64,000 bases of DNA from Bacillus sp. EB106-08-02-XG196 (GTDB taxonomy: Bacteria; Bacillota; Bacilli; Bacillales; Cytobacillaceae): positions 18,844-82,843 of the forward strand of contig NZ_JABWSY010000022.1 in NCBI RefSeq assembly GCF_013396335.1, read 5' to 3'. The first letter of the stretch is position 1. Each line of letters begins with the position of its first letter. This document shows positions 7,520 through 16,528 of the stretch, piece after piece. The position numbers and the translations under genes are program-made. The notes beneath the pieces were generated by a model. The model worked only from the letters and a program-made list of their open reading frames with translations, did no database searches and was not told where the DNA came from.

Positions 7520-8563
7520 TTAATCTATTAATTCAAACTGCTCATCATCATCATCGGCTTCAGTGACAATCTTTTCACCATCTAATCCGTAGTGCGCACG
7601 GATTTTTTGCTGAATTTCAAGACGAATGCTTGGATTTTCTCGTAAGAAAGTCTTTGCATTTTCGCGGCCTTGACCGATTCTTTCCTCATTGTATGAGTAC
7701 CAAGAACCGCTCTTTTGAACGATATCTAGTTCAGAGCCAATATCTATGATTTCGCCCTCTTTAGAAATTCCTTCACCATACATAATATCCACTTCAGCTG
7801 TACGGAATGGAGGGGCAACTTTATTCTTTACAACCTTAATTTTTGTTTTGTTTCCAACTATATCAGTACCTTGCTTTAACGCTTCTCCACGACGCACTTC
7901 AACACGAATCGTAGAGTAGAATTTCAACGCACGACCACCAGGAGTCGTCTCAGGATTTCCAAACATGACACCAATCTTTTCACGGACCTGGTTGATAAAG
8001 ATTGCAATTGTCTTCGATTTGTTAATGACACCAGAAAGTTTCCGGAGTGCTTGAGACATCAAGCGTGCTTGAAGACCCATATGAGAATCTCCCATTTCTC
8101 CTTCAATTTCTGCTTTTGGAACTAATGCAGCAACAGAATCGACTACTAGAATATCAATTGCACCGCTTCGTACAAGTGCCTCTGCGATTTCTAGCGCTTG
8201 CTCCCCAGTATCTGGCTGGGATAACAATAACTCATCGATGTTTACTCCTAGTTTTTGAGCATATGCTGGATCCAGAGCATGCTCAGCGTCAATAAACGCT
8301 GCTTGTCCGCCAGCGGCTTGTACTTCTGCAATGGCATGTAAGGCTACAGTTGTTTTACCTGAGCTTTCTGGACCGTAAATTTCGATAATTCTTCCTCTAG
8401 GGTATCCACCAACTCCAAGTGCTGAATCCAGGGCTAATGAGCCACTAGGGCTTGTTAAAATTCTTGTATCTGTTTTTTCTCCCATTTTCATAATGGAGCC
8501 TTTACCGAATTGCTTTTCAATCTGTTTTAGCGCCATTTCTAAGGCCGCTTTACGATCAGTCAC
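7520..8563 (-). CDS. recA: Recombinase RecA
   Basis: 347-residue RecA, the strand-exchange ATPase and LexA co-protease of the SOS response. Visible motifs are Walker A GPESSGKT (about residues 65-72), Walker B ILVVDSVAAL, and the DNA-binding L1/L2 region around GVMFGNPETTPGGRALKF. The C-terminus is acidic (EADDDDEQFELID). The start codon is GTG at 8563 with GGGAGG 8 nt upstream. A LexA box about 110 bp upstream indicates SOS control. Its upstream neighbour is cinA, the usual cinA-recA order, but a terminator and a short tandem repeat separate them. Confidence 0.98.
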   Translation of the reverse strand: MTDRKAALEMALKQIEKQFGKGSIMKMGEKTDTRILTSPSGSLALDSALGVGGYPRGRIIEIYGPESSGKTTVALHAIAEVQAAGGQAAFIDAEHALDPAYAQKLGVNIDELLLSQPDTGEQALEIAEALVRSGAIDILVVDSVAALVPKAEIEGEMGDSHMGLQARLMSQALRKLSGVINKSKTIAIFINQVREKIGVMFGNPETTPGGRALKFYSTIRVEVRRGEALKQGTDIVGNKTKIKVVKNKVAPPFRTAEVDIMYGEGISKEGEIIDIGSELDIVQKSGSWYSYNEERIGQGRENAKTFLRENPSIRLEIQQKIRAHYGLDGEKIVTEADDDDEQFELID

Positions 8564-8670
8564 TACTAGTTCCTCCCTTATATATAAACCAAAAAGTTAA
8601 TAGCCAAAATCTATAATTTAAATCCTATTAATAATATAACCTCTTTTTAGACTTTTGTACAGCAAAAAAA

Positions 8671-8684
8671 CGAACATTCATTCG
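8671..8684. promoter_or_regulatory. LexA (DinR) box upstream of recA
   Basis: CGAACATTCATTCG matches the Gram-positive SOS box CGAAC-N4-GTTCG at nine of the ten half-site bases. It lies 108-121 bp upstream of the recA start codon. Confidence 0.75.
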
Positions 8685-8800
8685 ACTTTTTTCAATCTAA
8701 AAGTCATGTAAAAATAGGTAATTCCCCCAGCCAATTAAACCATTTTCAATAGTTTTTTAACTCAATTTACATTTTTAATCTATTTTCAGATTTTCACCCA

Positions 8801-8879
8801 GTTATGTGAGAATAAATTTTGCTTATCCAAGAGTATTTTCCCTTATGTGAGAGTAATTTTGCTTATCAGAAATAGGTTT
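8801..8879. repeat. Short intergenic tandem repeat between cinA and recA
   Basis: TTATGTGAGAATAAATTTTG followed by CTTATC (8802-8827) recurs in slightly changed form at 8843-8867 with a 41-nt period. Within each period there is a weaker 20-nt sub-repeat of the form GAGTA-TTTT-CTTAT. No start codon, terminator or promoter is part of it. Confidence 0.65.
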
Positions 8880-8883
8880 TTAA

Positions 8884-8926
8884 GATAAAAAAATCACAGA
8901 TAGCCTAGTTAGCTTTCTGTGATTCT
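8884..8926 (-). terminator. Terminator overlapping the cinA 3' end
   Basis: AATCACAGA (8892-8900) pairs with TCTGTGATT (8916-8924). The minus strand continues with seven Ts. The cinA stop codon lies in the loop side of the hairpin. Confidence 0.85.
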
Positions 8927-10158
8927 TGCAAATGCTTTATTAAGTAATAGCAGCCATATTTTACCGAACGGCTTCGGTTTGCTTCCCTTGTACCGCCAAG
9001 CTCGAGTTTTTCAACCATTATTTGTTTCCCTTTTATCGAAATACCAATGTAGACGGTTCCGACAGGTTTACCCTCAAGTTCATCAGGCCCAGCAACACCA
9101 GTGAAACTTATGCCAATATCAGCAGATACTAAGGCCGCAGCATTTTCAGCCAGCTCTTTAGCACATTCTGGACTTACTACACCAAATTTTTCAATTGTTT
9201 CTTTTTTAACTCCTAAGACTTTCTCCTTAACTTCATTCGTGTAACAAACAACTCCGCCCTTAAGGACTGAACTAACACCTGGAAAACTTGTTAGTTCCTG
9301 TTGAAACAATCCTCCTGTTAAGCTCTCAGCAGCTGTGATGGTTAATTTTTTATCCTTTAAAACTTTCATTAGTTCAGCAACTAAAGAAGTATTGTCATAC
9401 CCATATAAGTACTTTCCTACACGAGCGTTAATTTTCCCCTCAGCTTCATCAAGCATTAACTCTGCAGTTTGCAAGTCTTGGTGCTTCGCAGTAAGCCGTA
9501 AGGTACATTCCCCTTCTGCGGCAAGCGGGGCAATCGTTGGATTGGTTTGCTGTTCTATTAAATCAATGATTTCAGTTTCTAACGCAGCCTCTCCGATTCC
9601 AAAGAACCTTAATACTCTAGAAACTATTTTCTCATCCGTTTTTACTTGTTTTGATAGAGCGGCTGTACCAAATTGTAAAAACATTGGCTCCATTTCTTTC
9701 GGGGGCCCAGGAAAAAGCATATAAATACAATCACCTATCTCTGCCATCATACCAGGTGCCATCCCATGATGGTTTGGCAGTATGGTTGAACCTTCCAAAA
9801 CCAGTGCCTGCTTCTTATTATTTTCTGTCATTACCCTATTAGACTTTTTAAAATAGAGTTCAATAGATTCTAATGCCTCTGGATCCATTATGAGTTCTTT
9901 CCCTAAATGTCGAGCAATGGTTTCCTTTGTCAAATCATCTTTAGTCGGTCCAAGCCCGCCAGTAAAAATGATTAAATTTGAGCGTTTTTCTGCGATCTCA
10001 ATCGCAGATCTTAATCGGTCGGGATTATCACCAACCACTGTATGAAAAAAAACATTAATGCCAAGTCCTGCAAGTTGTTGCGATAAAAATCGTGCATTAC
10101 TATTAACGATTTGACCCAGCAGTAATTCAGAACCAACAGCAATAATTTCTGCATTCAT
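8905..10158 (-). CDS. cinA: Competence/damage-inducible protein A with NMN amidohydrolase domain
   Basis: 417-residue CinA. The N-terminal MoCF/COG1058 domain (about 1-170, NAEIIAVGSELLLGQ and FTGGLGPTKDDLT) is joined to a C-terminal PncC-type nicotinamide-nucleotide deamidase domain (about 255-410, TAAESLTGG and SFTGVAGPDELEGKPVG). It is associated with competence and nicotinamide-nucleotide salvage. The ATG at 10158 is used here; a GTG one codon earlier is also possible. It follows pgsA by 18 nt and is probably co-transcribed with it. The recA gene follows downstream behind a terminator. Confidence 0.95.
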   Translation of the reverse strand: MNAEIIAVGSELLLGQIVNSNARFLSQQLAGLGINVFFHTVVGDNPDRLRSAIEIAEKRSNLIIFTGGLGPTKDDLTKETIARHLGKELIMDPEALESIELYFKKSNRVMTENNKKQALVLEGSTILPNHHGMAPGMMAEIGDCIYMLFPGPPKEMEPMFLQFGTAALSKQVKTDEKIVSRVLRFFGIGEAALETEIIDLIEQQTNPTIAPLAAEGECTLRLTAKHQDLQTAELMLDEAEGKINARVGKYLYGYDNTSLVAELMKVLKDKKLTITAAESLTGGLFQQELTSFPGVSSVLKGGVVCYTNEVKEKVLGVKKETIEKFGVVSPECAKELAENAAALVSADIGISFTGVAGPDELEGKPVGTVYIGISIKGKQIMVEKLELGGTREANRSRSVKYGCYYLIKHLQESQKAN

Positions 10159-10176
10159 CACCCATTACCCCAAGTT

Positions 10177-10755
10177 CTATTTAGAATTTTTGAAAACATG
10201 CATATTCTTTGAAAAATAATCCCATCCAGACCAGACAGTAAAAATCAATGCAACCCATAATGCTACGTCATCAAATGGAAATCCAATCATTTCAAAAATA
10301 ATATTATGTAATAAAAGTGCTGAAATTGCGATGATTTGAGCCCAGGTTTTGATTTTTCCGAGGTTATTGGCAGCTACCACTTCTCCACCCTCAACTAACA
10401 AAAGACGAAGACCGGTGACAGCAAATTCCCTGCTTATGATGGCAATCACAATCCAAGAAGCTGCATATCCAAGATCAACAAGGACCACTAGCGCAGCAGA
10501 GACAAGTAATTTATCGGCAAGCGGATCGAGGAATTTCCCCATATTTGTAACAAGATTATATTTTCGAGCGTAATAGCCGTCTACCCAATCTGTAGAAGAA
10601 GCAAAAATAAAAATTAATGCTCCAACAAAATGAGTTACCGGAAGGTCAGCTCCCAGTAGATGCATATTTCCCCACTCAAAGGGGGCAAGCATAATGATCA
10701 AGAAAATTGGAATTAAAAGTATTCTTGATATCGTTATTTGATTTGGTACATTCAT
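10177..10755 (-). CDS. pgsA: CDP-diacylglycerol-glycerol-3-phosphate 3-phosphatidyltransferase
   Basis: 192-residue integral membrane enzyme that makes phosphatidylglycerophosphate from CDP-diacylglycerol and glycerol-3-phosphate, the committed step to phosphatidylglycerol. The CDP-alcohol phosphotransferase signature DG-x2-AR-x8-G-x3-D-x3-D is complete at about residues 60-82 (DGYYARKY to LDPLADK). Several hydrophobic segments are visible, including ILLIPIFLIIMLAPF and a C-terminal ALWVALIFTVWSGW. The start ATG has TGGAGG upstream. The neighbours rodZ and cinA match the B. subtilis order. Confidence 0.97.
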   Translation of the reverse strand: MNVPNQITISRILLIPIFLIIMLAPFEWGNMHLLGADLPVTHFVGALIFIFASSTDWVDGYYARKYNLVTNMGKFLDPLADKLLVSAALVVLVDLGYAASWIVIAIISREFAVTGLRLLLVEGGEVVAANNLGKIKTWAQIIAISALLLHNIIFEMIGFPFDDVALWVALIFTVWSGWDYFSKNMHVFKNSK

Positions 10756-10782
10756 TGTTTTGCCTCCAAATAATATTAGAAC

Positions 10783-10812
10783 GAAAAATAGTCATCACTA
10801 GATGACTATTCG
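10783..10812 (-). terminator. Hairpin with T-tract after rodZ
   Basis: AATAGTCATC (10787-10796) and GATGACTATT (10801-10810) form a 10-bp stem with a 4-nt loop. The minus strand continues TTTCGTTCT. It overlaps the rodZ stop and lies 28 nt before pgsA, so it may only partly reduce read-through into pgsA. Confidence 0.75.
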
Positions 10813-11702
10813 TTCTTCGGAACAAATTGAATCGTAATGTTCTGACGAACCACATCAGCAGGTGCGATTGCATACTCAAGCTTCTGGTCATTTACGTAAA
10901 TTTCTGTATCGAGCGTTCGACCAACAACAATTACTGCTTTGGTTTCGCCAGTTAGATCTACTTCCGTACTTTGTGTACCCGTGGTTGATAATAACCCCTG
11001 GAACTTGGATTGACCACTGCTATTATTAACACTTACCCATGTTTCCCCTGTTGAAACCAGTTTCACAACAAATTTATCAGCATTTTTCAAATCATAGGTA
11101 GAGTTTTTTCCGCTGTTTTGAACGGGTGTTAATTCCTGTTTCGGTGCTTCTACAACAGGTGTTTCCTCCACTGTCTCTTTTTCATCAGTTTTTTCTTCTT
11201 CCTTTGTCTTGTCTTTTTCAGCGTCCTCCGCCTTTTCAAGATTGTCAGAGCGGACAAACTTTACAGGTTCATTTTCATTGTTAATCAAATCATTCGCCTT
11301 GTCTCCGACGTTATTTACAACGAAATAATACAATACCCCCGCAGCACCAATAATAAAGACTCCAATTAGGACTTTTGGGATAATATCAAAAATTTTTGAG
11401 GATCCTTCTGATACCGTCCTGCGTGTTTTAACTCTAGACAATTGTTCAGGTAAATCATCATGATGAGTTGCTGGTATTTCATTCTTATACGTTTCAAAAA
11501 TTTCTTCCGGATTAAGCTGAAGAGCCTCAGCATATTGCTTTACAAAAGCACGAACATAAAAATTTCCTGGCATGCTAGAATAATTTCCTTCTTCAATACC
11601 TATTAAATACCGCTTTTGAATTTTTGTGAGAGACTGTAAATCCTCTAAGCTTAATCCTTTGGCTAATCGCGCTTCTTTTAGTCGATTACCTAATTCAGTC
11701 AC
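10806..11702 (-). CDS. rodZ: RodZ-like helix-turn-helix membrane protein
   Basis: 298-residue RodZ/YmfM family protein linked to MreB-dependent cell shape. The N-terminal Xre-type HTH domain (about 5-68, LGNRLKEARLAKGLSLEDLQ) is followed by one membrane helix (about 110-132, VLIGVFIIGAAGVLYYFVV). Next come a highly charged Lys/Glu linker and a C-terminal beta-rich DUF4115 domain (about 205-295). The start codon is GTG at 11702, with GGAAGG 8 nt upstream. It lies between ymfK and pgsA as in B. subtilis. Confidence 0.92.
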   Translation of the reverse strand: MTELGNRLKEARLAKGLSLEDLQSLTKIQKRYLIGIEEGNYSSMPGNFYVRAFVKQYAEALQLNPEEIFETYKNEIPATHHDDLPEQLSRVKTRRTVSEGSSKIFDIIPKVLIGVFIIGAAGVLYYFVVNNVGDKANDLINNENEPVKFVRSDNLEKAEDAEKDKTKEEEKTDEKETVEETPVVEAPKQELTPVQNSGKNSTYDLKNADKFVVKLVSTGETWVSVNNSSGQSKFQGLLSTTGTQSTEVDLTGETKAVIVVGRTLDTEIYVNDQKLEYAIAPADVVRQNITIQFVPKNE

Positions 11703-11723
11703 CTATTAACACCTTCCAATTAT

Positions 11724-12515
11724 TTAAAATCCAAAATCCCCAAAATCAGAGCCAGAGAATAAGTTATTTTGGTCGACAATATCATATGTAATTTCTTCGT
11801 CTGCCTCGTTCCGTAATTCGATAATATAATCAAAATCATCGAGCGTATACTCAGAATTTTGCACAAAGATATCAGGATGTTCGACCACTTTAACCGCAGG
11901 TAACCGCATGATTTCGCGTACAAGCTGCCAATGCCGTTCACTTGCACGTTTTGTTGAAACAATCCCATCAAGAATGAACAAATTATTTTCGTTGTATTCA
12001 TCTTGAATGAGCTGATTACGTATGGTTTGTTTTAAAAGAGTCGAAGATACAAATAACCACCGTTTATTCGCGCATACACTCGCAGCAACCACAGACTCTG
12101 TTTTACCTACCCTAGGCATCCCGCGAATACCAATCAGTTTGTGTCCATCCTGCTTAAACAATTCTGCCATAAAATCAACTAGTACCCCTAGTTCACTGCG
12201 AACAAATCGGAATGTTTTTTTATCATCTGCGTCACGTTGTATGTACCGTCCATGTCTGACTGCCAGCCGATCACGAAGCTTTGGTTCTCTAATCTTAATT
12301 ACTTTTATTGTGTCCATTGTATTTAAAATTGACTCTAACCGTTTAATTTGATTATCATCTTTTGCTAAGATTAATAAGCCGCGCCGCCCTTCATCTACTC
12401 CATTAATCGTTACAATATTGATTGACAGCATTCCTAGTAAAGATGAAATGTCGCCCAGCAAACCAGGACGGTTTTTTTGAATCTCATATTCCAAATACCA
12501 CTCTTTCTTCTCCAT
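11724..12515 (-). CDS. ymfK: YmfK family protein (DUF3388)
   Basis: 263-residue protein of the conserved Bacillus YmfK family, function not established. The first 70 residues resemble an ACT-like regulatory fold (YLEYEIQKNRPGLLGDISSLL, then INIVTINGVDEGRRGLLIL). The middle has a P-loop-like GMPRVGKTESVVAA (about 131-144), which suggests nucleotide binding. The C-terminus is acidic. The start ATG has AGGAGG upstream. It is 21 nt from rodZ, so probably in one transcript. I infer no specific reaction. Confidence 0.88.
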   Translation of the reverse strand: MEKKEWYLEYEIQKNRPGLLGDISSLLGMLSINIVTINGVDEGRRGLLILAKDDNQIKRLESILNTMDTIKVIKIREPKLRDRLAVRHGRYIQRDADDKKTFRFVRSELGVLVDFMAELFKQDGHKLIGIRGMPRVGKTESVVAASVCANKRWLFVSSTLLKQTIRNQLIQDEYNENNLFILDGIVSTKRASERHWQLVREIMRLPAVKVVEHPDIFVQNSEYTLDDFDYIIELRNEADEEITYDIVDQNNLFSGSDFGDFGF

Positions 12516-12642
12516 AAAAAACCTCCTAAACTAAAACGACAAATTTTTCAATTCCTTATCTATCCATAATAATATATGATTTTGAATGAAGATGAAAGCA
12601 AAAACAAGCTCAATGCTTATTTAATATATTTTGTTTCTTAAA

Positions 12643-12673
12643 TGCAAAAAAAGAGAGGTTAAAACCTCTCTCC
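12643..12673 (-). terminator. Terminator overlapping the ymfJ stop
   Basis: AGAGAGGTT (12652-12660) pairs with AACCTCTCT (12663-12671). The minus strand continues TTTTTTTGC. Confidence 0.9.
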
Positions 12674-12930
12674 TAGCGACTTCCATTATTTTGTACTAAT
12701 TTCACCATAATGTTGGCGATTGCTTGCTGCTCTTCCTTATCTGCAACAGACCATAAATCAGACAGGATTCTTTCTTGCTCATTTTTCGGTTCTACCTGCT
12801 CTGATAAATAATCACCAATTTGTAATGCAAGAGCACTTATAGCACCTTCGCTCATTCCTTCATTTTGTGCTTGATGAAGTCGGTCAGCAAGAAAGTCTTC
12901 CCATTGTTTCCAGTTATCTAAAACAGACAT
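12673..12930 (-). CDS. ymfJ: YmfJ, DUF3243 family protein
   Basis: 85-residue conserved Bacillus protein of unknown function, all helical by appearance (VLDNWKQWEDFLADRLHQAQ). The start ATG at 12930 has GGAGGG upstream; an earlier in-frame ATG at 12957 adds nine residues that contain the ribosome binding site and is rejected. It lies between ymfI and ymfK as in B. subtilis and ends in its own terminator. Confidence 0.9.
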   Translation of the reverse strand: MSVLDNWKQWEDFLADRLHQAQNEGMSEGAISALALQIGDYLSEQVEPKNEQERILSDLWSVADKEEQQAIANIMVKLVQNNGSR

Positions 12931-13008
12931 AATAAACCCTCCTTTATAGTTGTACATTGTTATTTTGCTATGAAAGGGGGGAATTTATTCACGGAATAAA
13001 TGTATAAT

Positions 13009-13740
13009 TTATGTATACCATCCGCCATTAATCGATAGAACTTGTCCTGTGATATACGAAGATTCATTTGAAAGTAAGAATTTCACACCATTTGCTATTT
13101 CCTCTGGAACACCCAGCCTGCCCATTGGGATATCGTATTGAAGTAATTGAATATCCTCCTCTGAGAATCTACCCATCATCGCAGTTTCAACGGCACCAGG
13201 TGCAATGGCATTTACACGCACCCCGCTCAATGCAACCTCTTTGCTTAATGCTTTAACAAATGAAATTTGTGCCCCTTTTGCTGTCGAATAGGCTACTTCA
13301 CATGCAGCACCCGTTTGACCCCAAATAGAGGATATAAAGATTATATTTCCTGACCGTTTTTTAATGAGTTTTGGCAGCAGGTCTTTTGTAATCATTATTG
13401 GATTCATGACATGAACCCTCATTAAGGATTCTGCCTCTTCATGTTTTAAGTCGACGAGGAGACCATAATGGCTATTGCCGCTGCAATGAATAATGGCATC
13501 TAAAGAGAAAATTTGGGAACAAATCTTTTTATAGCCCTCTGCCTCTTCTAAATCAGCCTGAATGGGTAAGTATTCACCGTCAAAGGATTCAAGTTGTTCT
13601 AATAATTCCTTGATAGCTGTTTCATTTTTATTAAAGTGTAAATACAAATTATAACCTAGAGAAGCTAATTTAAGCGCCACTGCTTGTCCTATTCCGCCGC
13701 TTGCTCCCGTAATTAGTGCATATTTTCCCACGAAATTCAC
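13009..13740 (-). CDS. ymfI: EF-P 5-aminopentanone reductase (SDR family YmfI)
   Basis: 243-residue short-chain dehydrogenase/reductase. In B. subtilis YmfI reduces the 5-aminopentanone group on elongation factor P to 5-aminopentanol; the assignment here rests on synteny and family. The N-terminal NAD(P)-binding motif TGASGGIG (about 14-21) is present. The catalytic set is Ser in IFISSIWG and YSTAK (Tyr-x3-Lys), and PGAVETAM follows. The start used is GTG at 13740. A second GTG three codons later (MGKYALITG) is equally plausible because ribosome-binding sequence is weak for both. Confidence 0.88.
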   Translation of the reverse strand: MNFVGKYALITGASGGIGQAVALKLASLGYNLYLHFNKNETAIKELLEQLESFDGEYLPIQADLEEAEGYKKICSQIFSLDAIIHCSGNSHYGLLVDLKHEEAESLMRVHVMNPIMITKDLLPKLIKKRSGNIIFISSIWGQTGAACEVAYSTAKGAQISFVKALSKEVALSGVRVNAIAPGAVETAMMGRFSEEDIQLLQYDIPMGRLGVPEEIANGVKFLLSNESSYITGQVLSINGGWYT

Positions 13741-13771
13741 TCTTTCTATATTAACTAATCTTCATTTTAAT

Positions 13772-13803
13772 CGAAAAGAAAAGCGCCGGCTAGCGACGCT
13801 TAC
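13772..13803 (-). terminator. Terminator after ymfH
   Basis: An 8-bp stem at 13781-13801 (AAGCGTCG with CGGCGCTT, one U-G pair) is followed on the minus strand by TTCTTTTCG. It begins 5 nt past the ymfH stop. Confidence 0.7.
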
Positions 13804-13806
13804 CTC

Positions 13807-15096
13807 TTATTTTTTAGGGATTACTTGGCAAACGGAGAAACGCTCTTCTGAAATAACTTCGGAAGCTAATCTTTTCACATCATCTAAGGTGATCTTCTCT
13901 AAAGTAGGAACGACATCAAATAAGTTCATGTCATTAAAAGCATATCTTGTGAATTGATTTGCTATATACTCTGGAGAATTTACAGCACGCAAAAATGATC
14001 CAATCTTCTTCTTTTTTGCTCTTTCCAATTGCTCTTCTGAAAATGAGCTAGAATTTTTCGCATGAAAAAGCATATTTTTAAGCTGTTCAGTAAGTTTATC
14101 AGGATTTTCTGTATCTCCGCCAATCATCGCAAAGCCAAATCCCTGTTCCTGTGTATAATCATAGGAAAAAGTTTCATCAATCAAACCTTCATTATAAAGT
14201 TGGTTATAATTTTCTGAGCTTTTACCAAACAACAAATCCAAGAGTACATTCATAGTTAATTCATTCTTTAACAATTCAGATCCCGTTTGGTCCACATGAA
14301 GTGCTTTCATCCCAATTAAGCATTTAGAGGTTTGCACATTCATTTCAAGCACCTGTTTTTGTTCAGCTGTCTGAAGTGGCTCATCTTCAAATTTACGCTG
14401 AATCTCGGGCATCTCTTTGTAATCCTTTTTCATTTGGTTTTCTCTAACTTGCTCCATAAATTTATTCGGATCGACTGGTCCAACAATAAACAATAACATG
14501 TTACTCGGATGATAGAAGGTATTGTAGCATTCATAAAGCAAATCCTTTGTAATATGTGAAATTGATTCTATTGTTCCGGCAATATCAATCTTTACAGGAT
14601 GGTTTTGATACAAATTTTGAATCAATCCGAAATACAGGCGCCAATCAGGATTATCATCATACATAGTGATTTCTTGACCAATAATCCCTTTTTCCTTTTC
14701 AACTGTTTTTTCCGAAAAGTATGGTTCCTGTACAAAATCAACTAGCGTTTCCAGGTTTTTTTCTACATCTGAAGTGCTGGAGAACAAGTAAGCAGTACGG
14801 GTAAAAGAGGTAAAGGCATTAGCTGAAGCCCCCTGCTTGCTAAATTGTTGAAATACATCTCCGTCTTCCTTTTCAAAAAGCTTATGCTCAAGAAAATGAG
14901 CAATACCATCTGGAACTTTAATATATTCCTCTTGGCCTAACGGTACAAAATGATTATCTATTGATCCATACTTTGTGGTAAAAGTAGCAAAGGTCTTATT
15001 AAAGCCTTTTTTAGGTAATATATAGACATTTAAGCCATTGGATAACTTTTCATGGTAAAGTTCTTCTTGGAGCTGGTCAAAATTTATTTTCTCCAT
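13807..15096 (-). CDS. ymfH: M16 family metallopeptidase, catalytic type (YmfH)
   Basis: 429-residue M16 (pitrilysin/insulinase-like) zinc peptidase. The inverted zinc motif HxxEH is present as AHFLEHKLFE (about residues 67-71), with the downstream glutamate region in VEKEKGIIGQEI. The length is normal for a single two-domain M16 subunit. Its start overlaps the ymfF stop by one base (TAATG), so the two are translationally coupled. This fits the known arrangement of a catalytic and a non-catalytic M16 partner. The substrate is not known. Confidence 0.92.
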   Translation of the reverse strand: MEKINFDQLQEELYHEKLSNGLNVYILPKKGFNKTFATFTTKYGSIDNHFVPLGQEEYIKVPDGIAHFLEHKLFEKEDGDVFQQFSKQGASANAFTSFTRTAYLFSSTSDVEKNLETLVDFVQEPYFSEKTVEKEKGIIGQEITMYDDNPDWRLYFGLIQNLYQNHPVKIDIAGTIESISHITKDLLYECYNTFYHPSNMLLFIVGPVDPNKFMEQVRENQMKKDYKEMPEIQRKFEDEPLQTAEQKQVLEMNVQTSKCLIGMKALHVDQTGSELLKNELTMNVLLDLLFGKSSENYNQLYNEGLIDETFSYDYTQEQGFGFAMIGGDTENPDKLTEQLKNMLFHAKNSSSFSEEQLERAKKKKIGSFLRAVNSPEYIANQFTRYAFNDMNLFDVVPTLEKITLDDVKRLASEVISEERFSVCQVIPKK

Positions 15097-16376
15097 TATT
15101 TTACCGCCTCACTTCCAGTTAAGAAATAGATGGTATCAAGTTCAATTTTAGCAGCTACAGCGACAATTTCTTCCTTTGTCGTTTTCTCCATATCGGTAAT
15201 CCACTGCTCAAGTTTTATATCCTTGCCTGCAACAACATTATGGTAAAGGATCTCTGTTAATCCTCTTGAGGTATCAATGGTTTCAAGTATCTGATTTCGA
15301 ATGACAGCTTTTGTTTGAACTAATTCTTGATCTGAAAAGTCGCCTTTTTTCATTGCTTCCAATTGATCACGAATAATTCCCACTGCCTGGTCAAAGTTCT
15401 TAAGGTCTATCCCTGACATTACCATCATTAATCCTTTATGGCTTTCAAGCCTGCTTGAGACATAGTAAGCTAAGCTTGCCTTTTCACGGACATTGATGAA
15501 CAACTTTGAGTGTGAGAAACCTCCAAAGATTCCATTAAACAATTGAAGAGCAAAGTAATCGGAATCCCCATAGACAACATTCGTACGATAACCAATATTT
15601 AATTTCCCTTGTTTTACATCCTGCTCTTCTTTAATTTCATTTACCTTTTCCTTTTTCTGTACCCCTTTTAACTCTAGTTTCTTAGGAGTGCGTTCTTCAA
15701 AATTCAGCAAATCATTGGCAAAGGTTTTCACCTCTTCTTCCTTAACATCTCCAATCACATAAAGATCCATTTCATCTTCTGAAAAAGCCTTTTTATAATA
15801 GTCATATAAATTTTCAGGAGTTATTGCTTCTACATCCTCTGCTTCACCATTTACTTGAAGAGCGTATGGCTCCCCTTTACACATTTCTTGCAGCAGACGA
15901 ACATTCGAATAGCGCATTTTATCATCATATACCGATTGAATTCGCTGCTTTAAAGACCTCTTTTCTTTGTTCACTGTATCTTGGTCAAATGCAGCACCTG
16001 AAACATTCGGTTTCGTTAATACCTCAGATAGAAGTTCGAAACCTTTTTTCAATAATGGGGTAGAATCACTTAAGAATTTCTCATTTGCAATCTCAAGCGT
16101 GAAACTGATAATATGATATTCACCTTTTTTCGCTAAATCAATAAACAGTGTAGCTCCATATAATTCGTCTAAATATGAGCGCAATGCAGTAGTTGTCGGG
16201 TAATCAGCAGAGCTGCTTTGTAAAACTTGAGGAAGCAGCGCCCTTTTCGTTACATTTTCCTTAGTTAACGGCGCTTTCATTTTCCAAACAAACGTATTCG
16301 TTTTATATTTATCGGTTTCAATGACATGGAGTTTGTATCCCTGCATAGCGGTAATTTTTTCGGCAGTTGAATCCAT
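15096..16376 (-). CDS. ymfF: M16 family peptidase-like protein, non-catalytic partner (YmfF)
   Basis: 426-residue M16-fold protein that lacks the HxxEH zinc motif at the expected position. After the first strand it runs VWKMKAPLTKENVTKRALLP with no His-x-x-Glu-His. Such proteins pair with an active M16 subunit, here YmfH. The C-terminal half keeps the M16 fold pattern (YFALQLFNGIFGGFSHSKLF). The start ATG at 16376 has AAAGGAGG upstream. A candidate promoter lies 100 bp upstream. Confidence 0.9.
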   Translation of the reverse strand: MDSTAEKITAMQGYKLHVIETDKYKTNTFVWKMKAPLTKENVTKRALLPQVLQSSSADYPTTTALRSYLDELYGATLFIDLAKKGEYHIISFTLEIANEKFLSDSTPLLKKGFELLSEVLTKPNVSGAAFDQDTVNKEKRSLKQRIQSVYDDKMRYSNVRLLQEMCKGEPYALQVNGEAEDVEAITPENLYDYYKKAFSEDEMDLYVIGDVKEEEVKTFANDLLNFEERTPKKLELKGVQKKEKVNEIKEEQDVKQGKLNIGYRTNVVYGDSDYFALQLFNGIFGGFSHSKLFINVREKASLAYYVSSRLESHKGLMMVMSGIDLKNFDQAVGIIRDQLEAMKKGDFSDQELVQTKAVIRNQILETIDTSRGLTEILYHNVVAGKDIKLEQWITDMEKTTKEEIVAVAAKIELDTIYFLTGSEAVK

Positions 16377-16475
16377 TTAAAGACCTCCTTTAGATTTCAA
16401 AATCCTTCTTATTATATATGTAAGCATTCATACGGTTATTTTACATCTTTTCCATTGTAATAAACCCTTATTCCT

Positions 16476-16505
16476 ACTATAATTTGCCAGGCTTGGTTTT
16501 TACAA
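16476..16505 (-). promoter_or_regulatory. Candidate sigma-A promoter for ymfF-ymfH
   Basis: On the minus strand, -35 TTGTAA (16500-16505), an 18-nt spacer and -10 TATAGT (16476-16481). It lies between the nupQ terminator and ymfF. Confidence 0.45.
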
Positions 16506-16528
16506 GCTAAAACCATTGGCTTCCAGCC

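Noticed and set aside
8761..8800. CodY-box-like TATTTTCAGATTTTC before recA
   Set aside because: It matches only about half of the AATTTTCWGAAAATT consensus, no better than chance in this AT-rich gap.
15096..16376. YmfF as a broken peptidase gene because it lacks HxxEH
   Set aside because: Non-catalytic M16 partners are a known arrangement. The frame is full length and coupled to the active ymfH.
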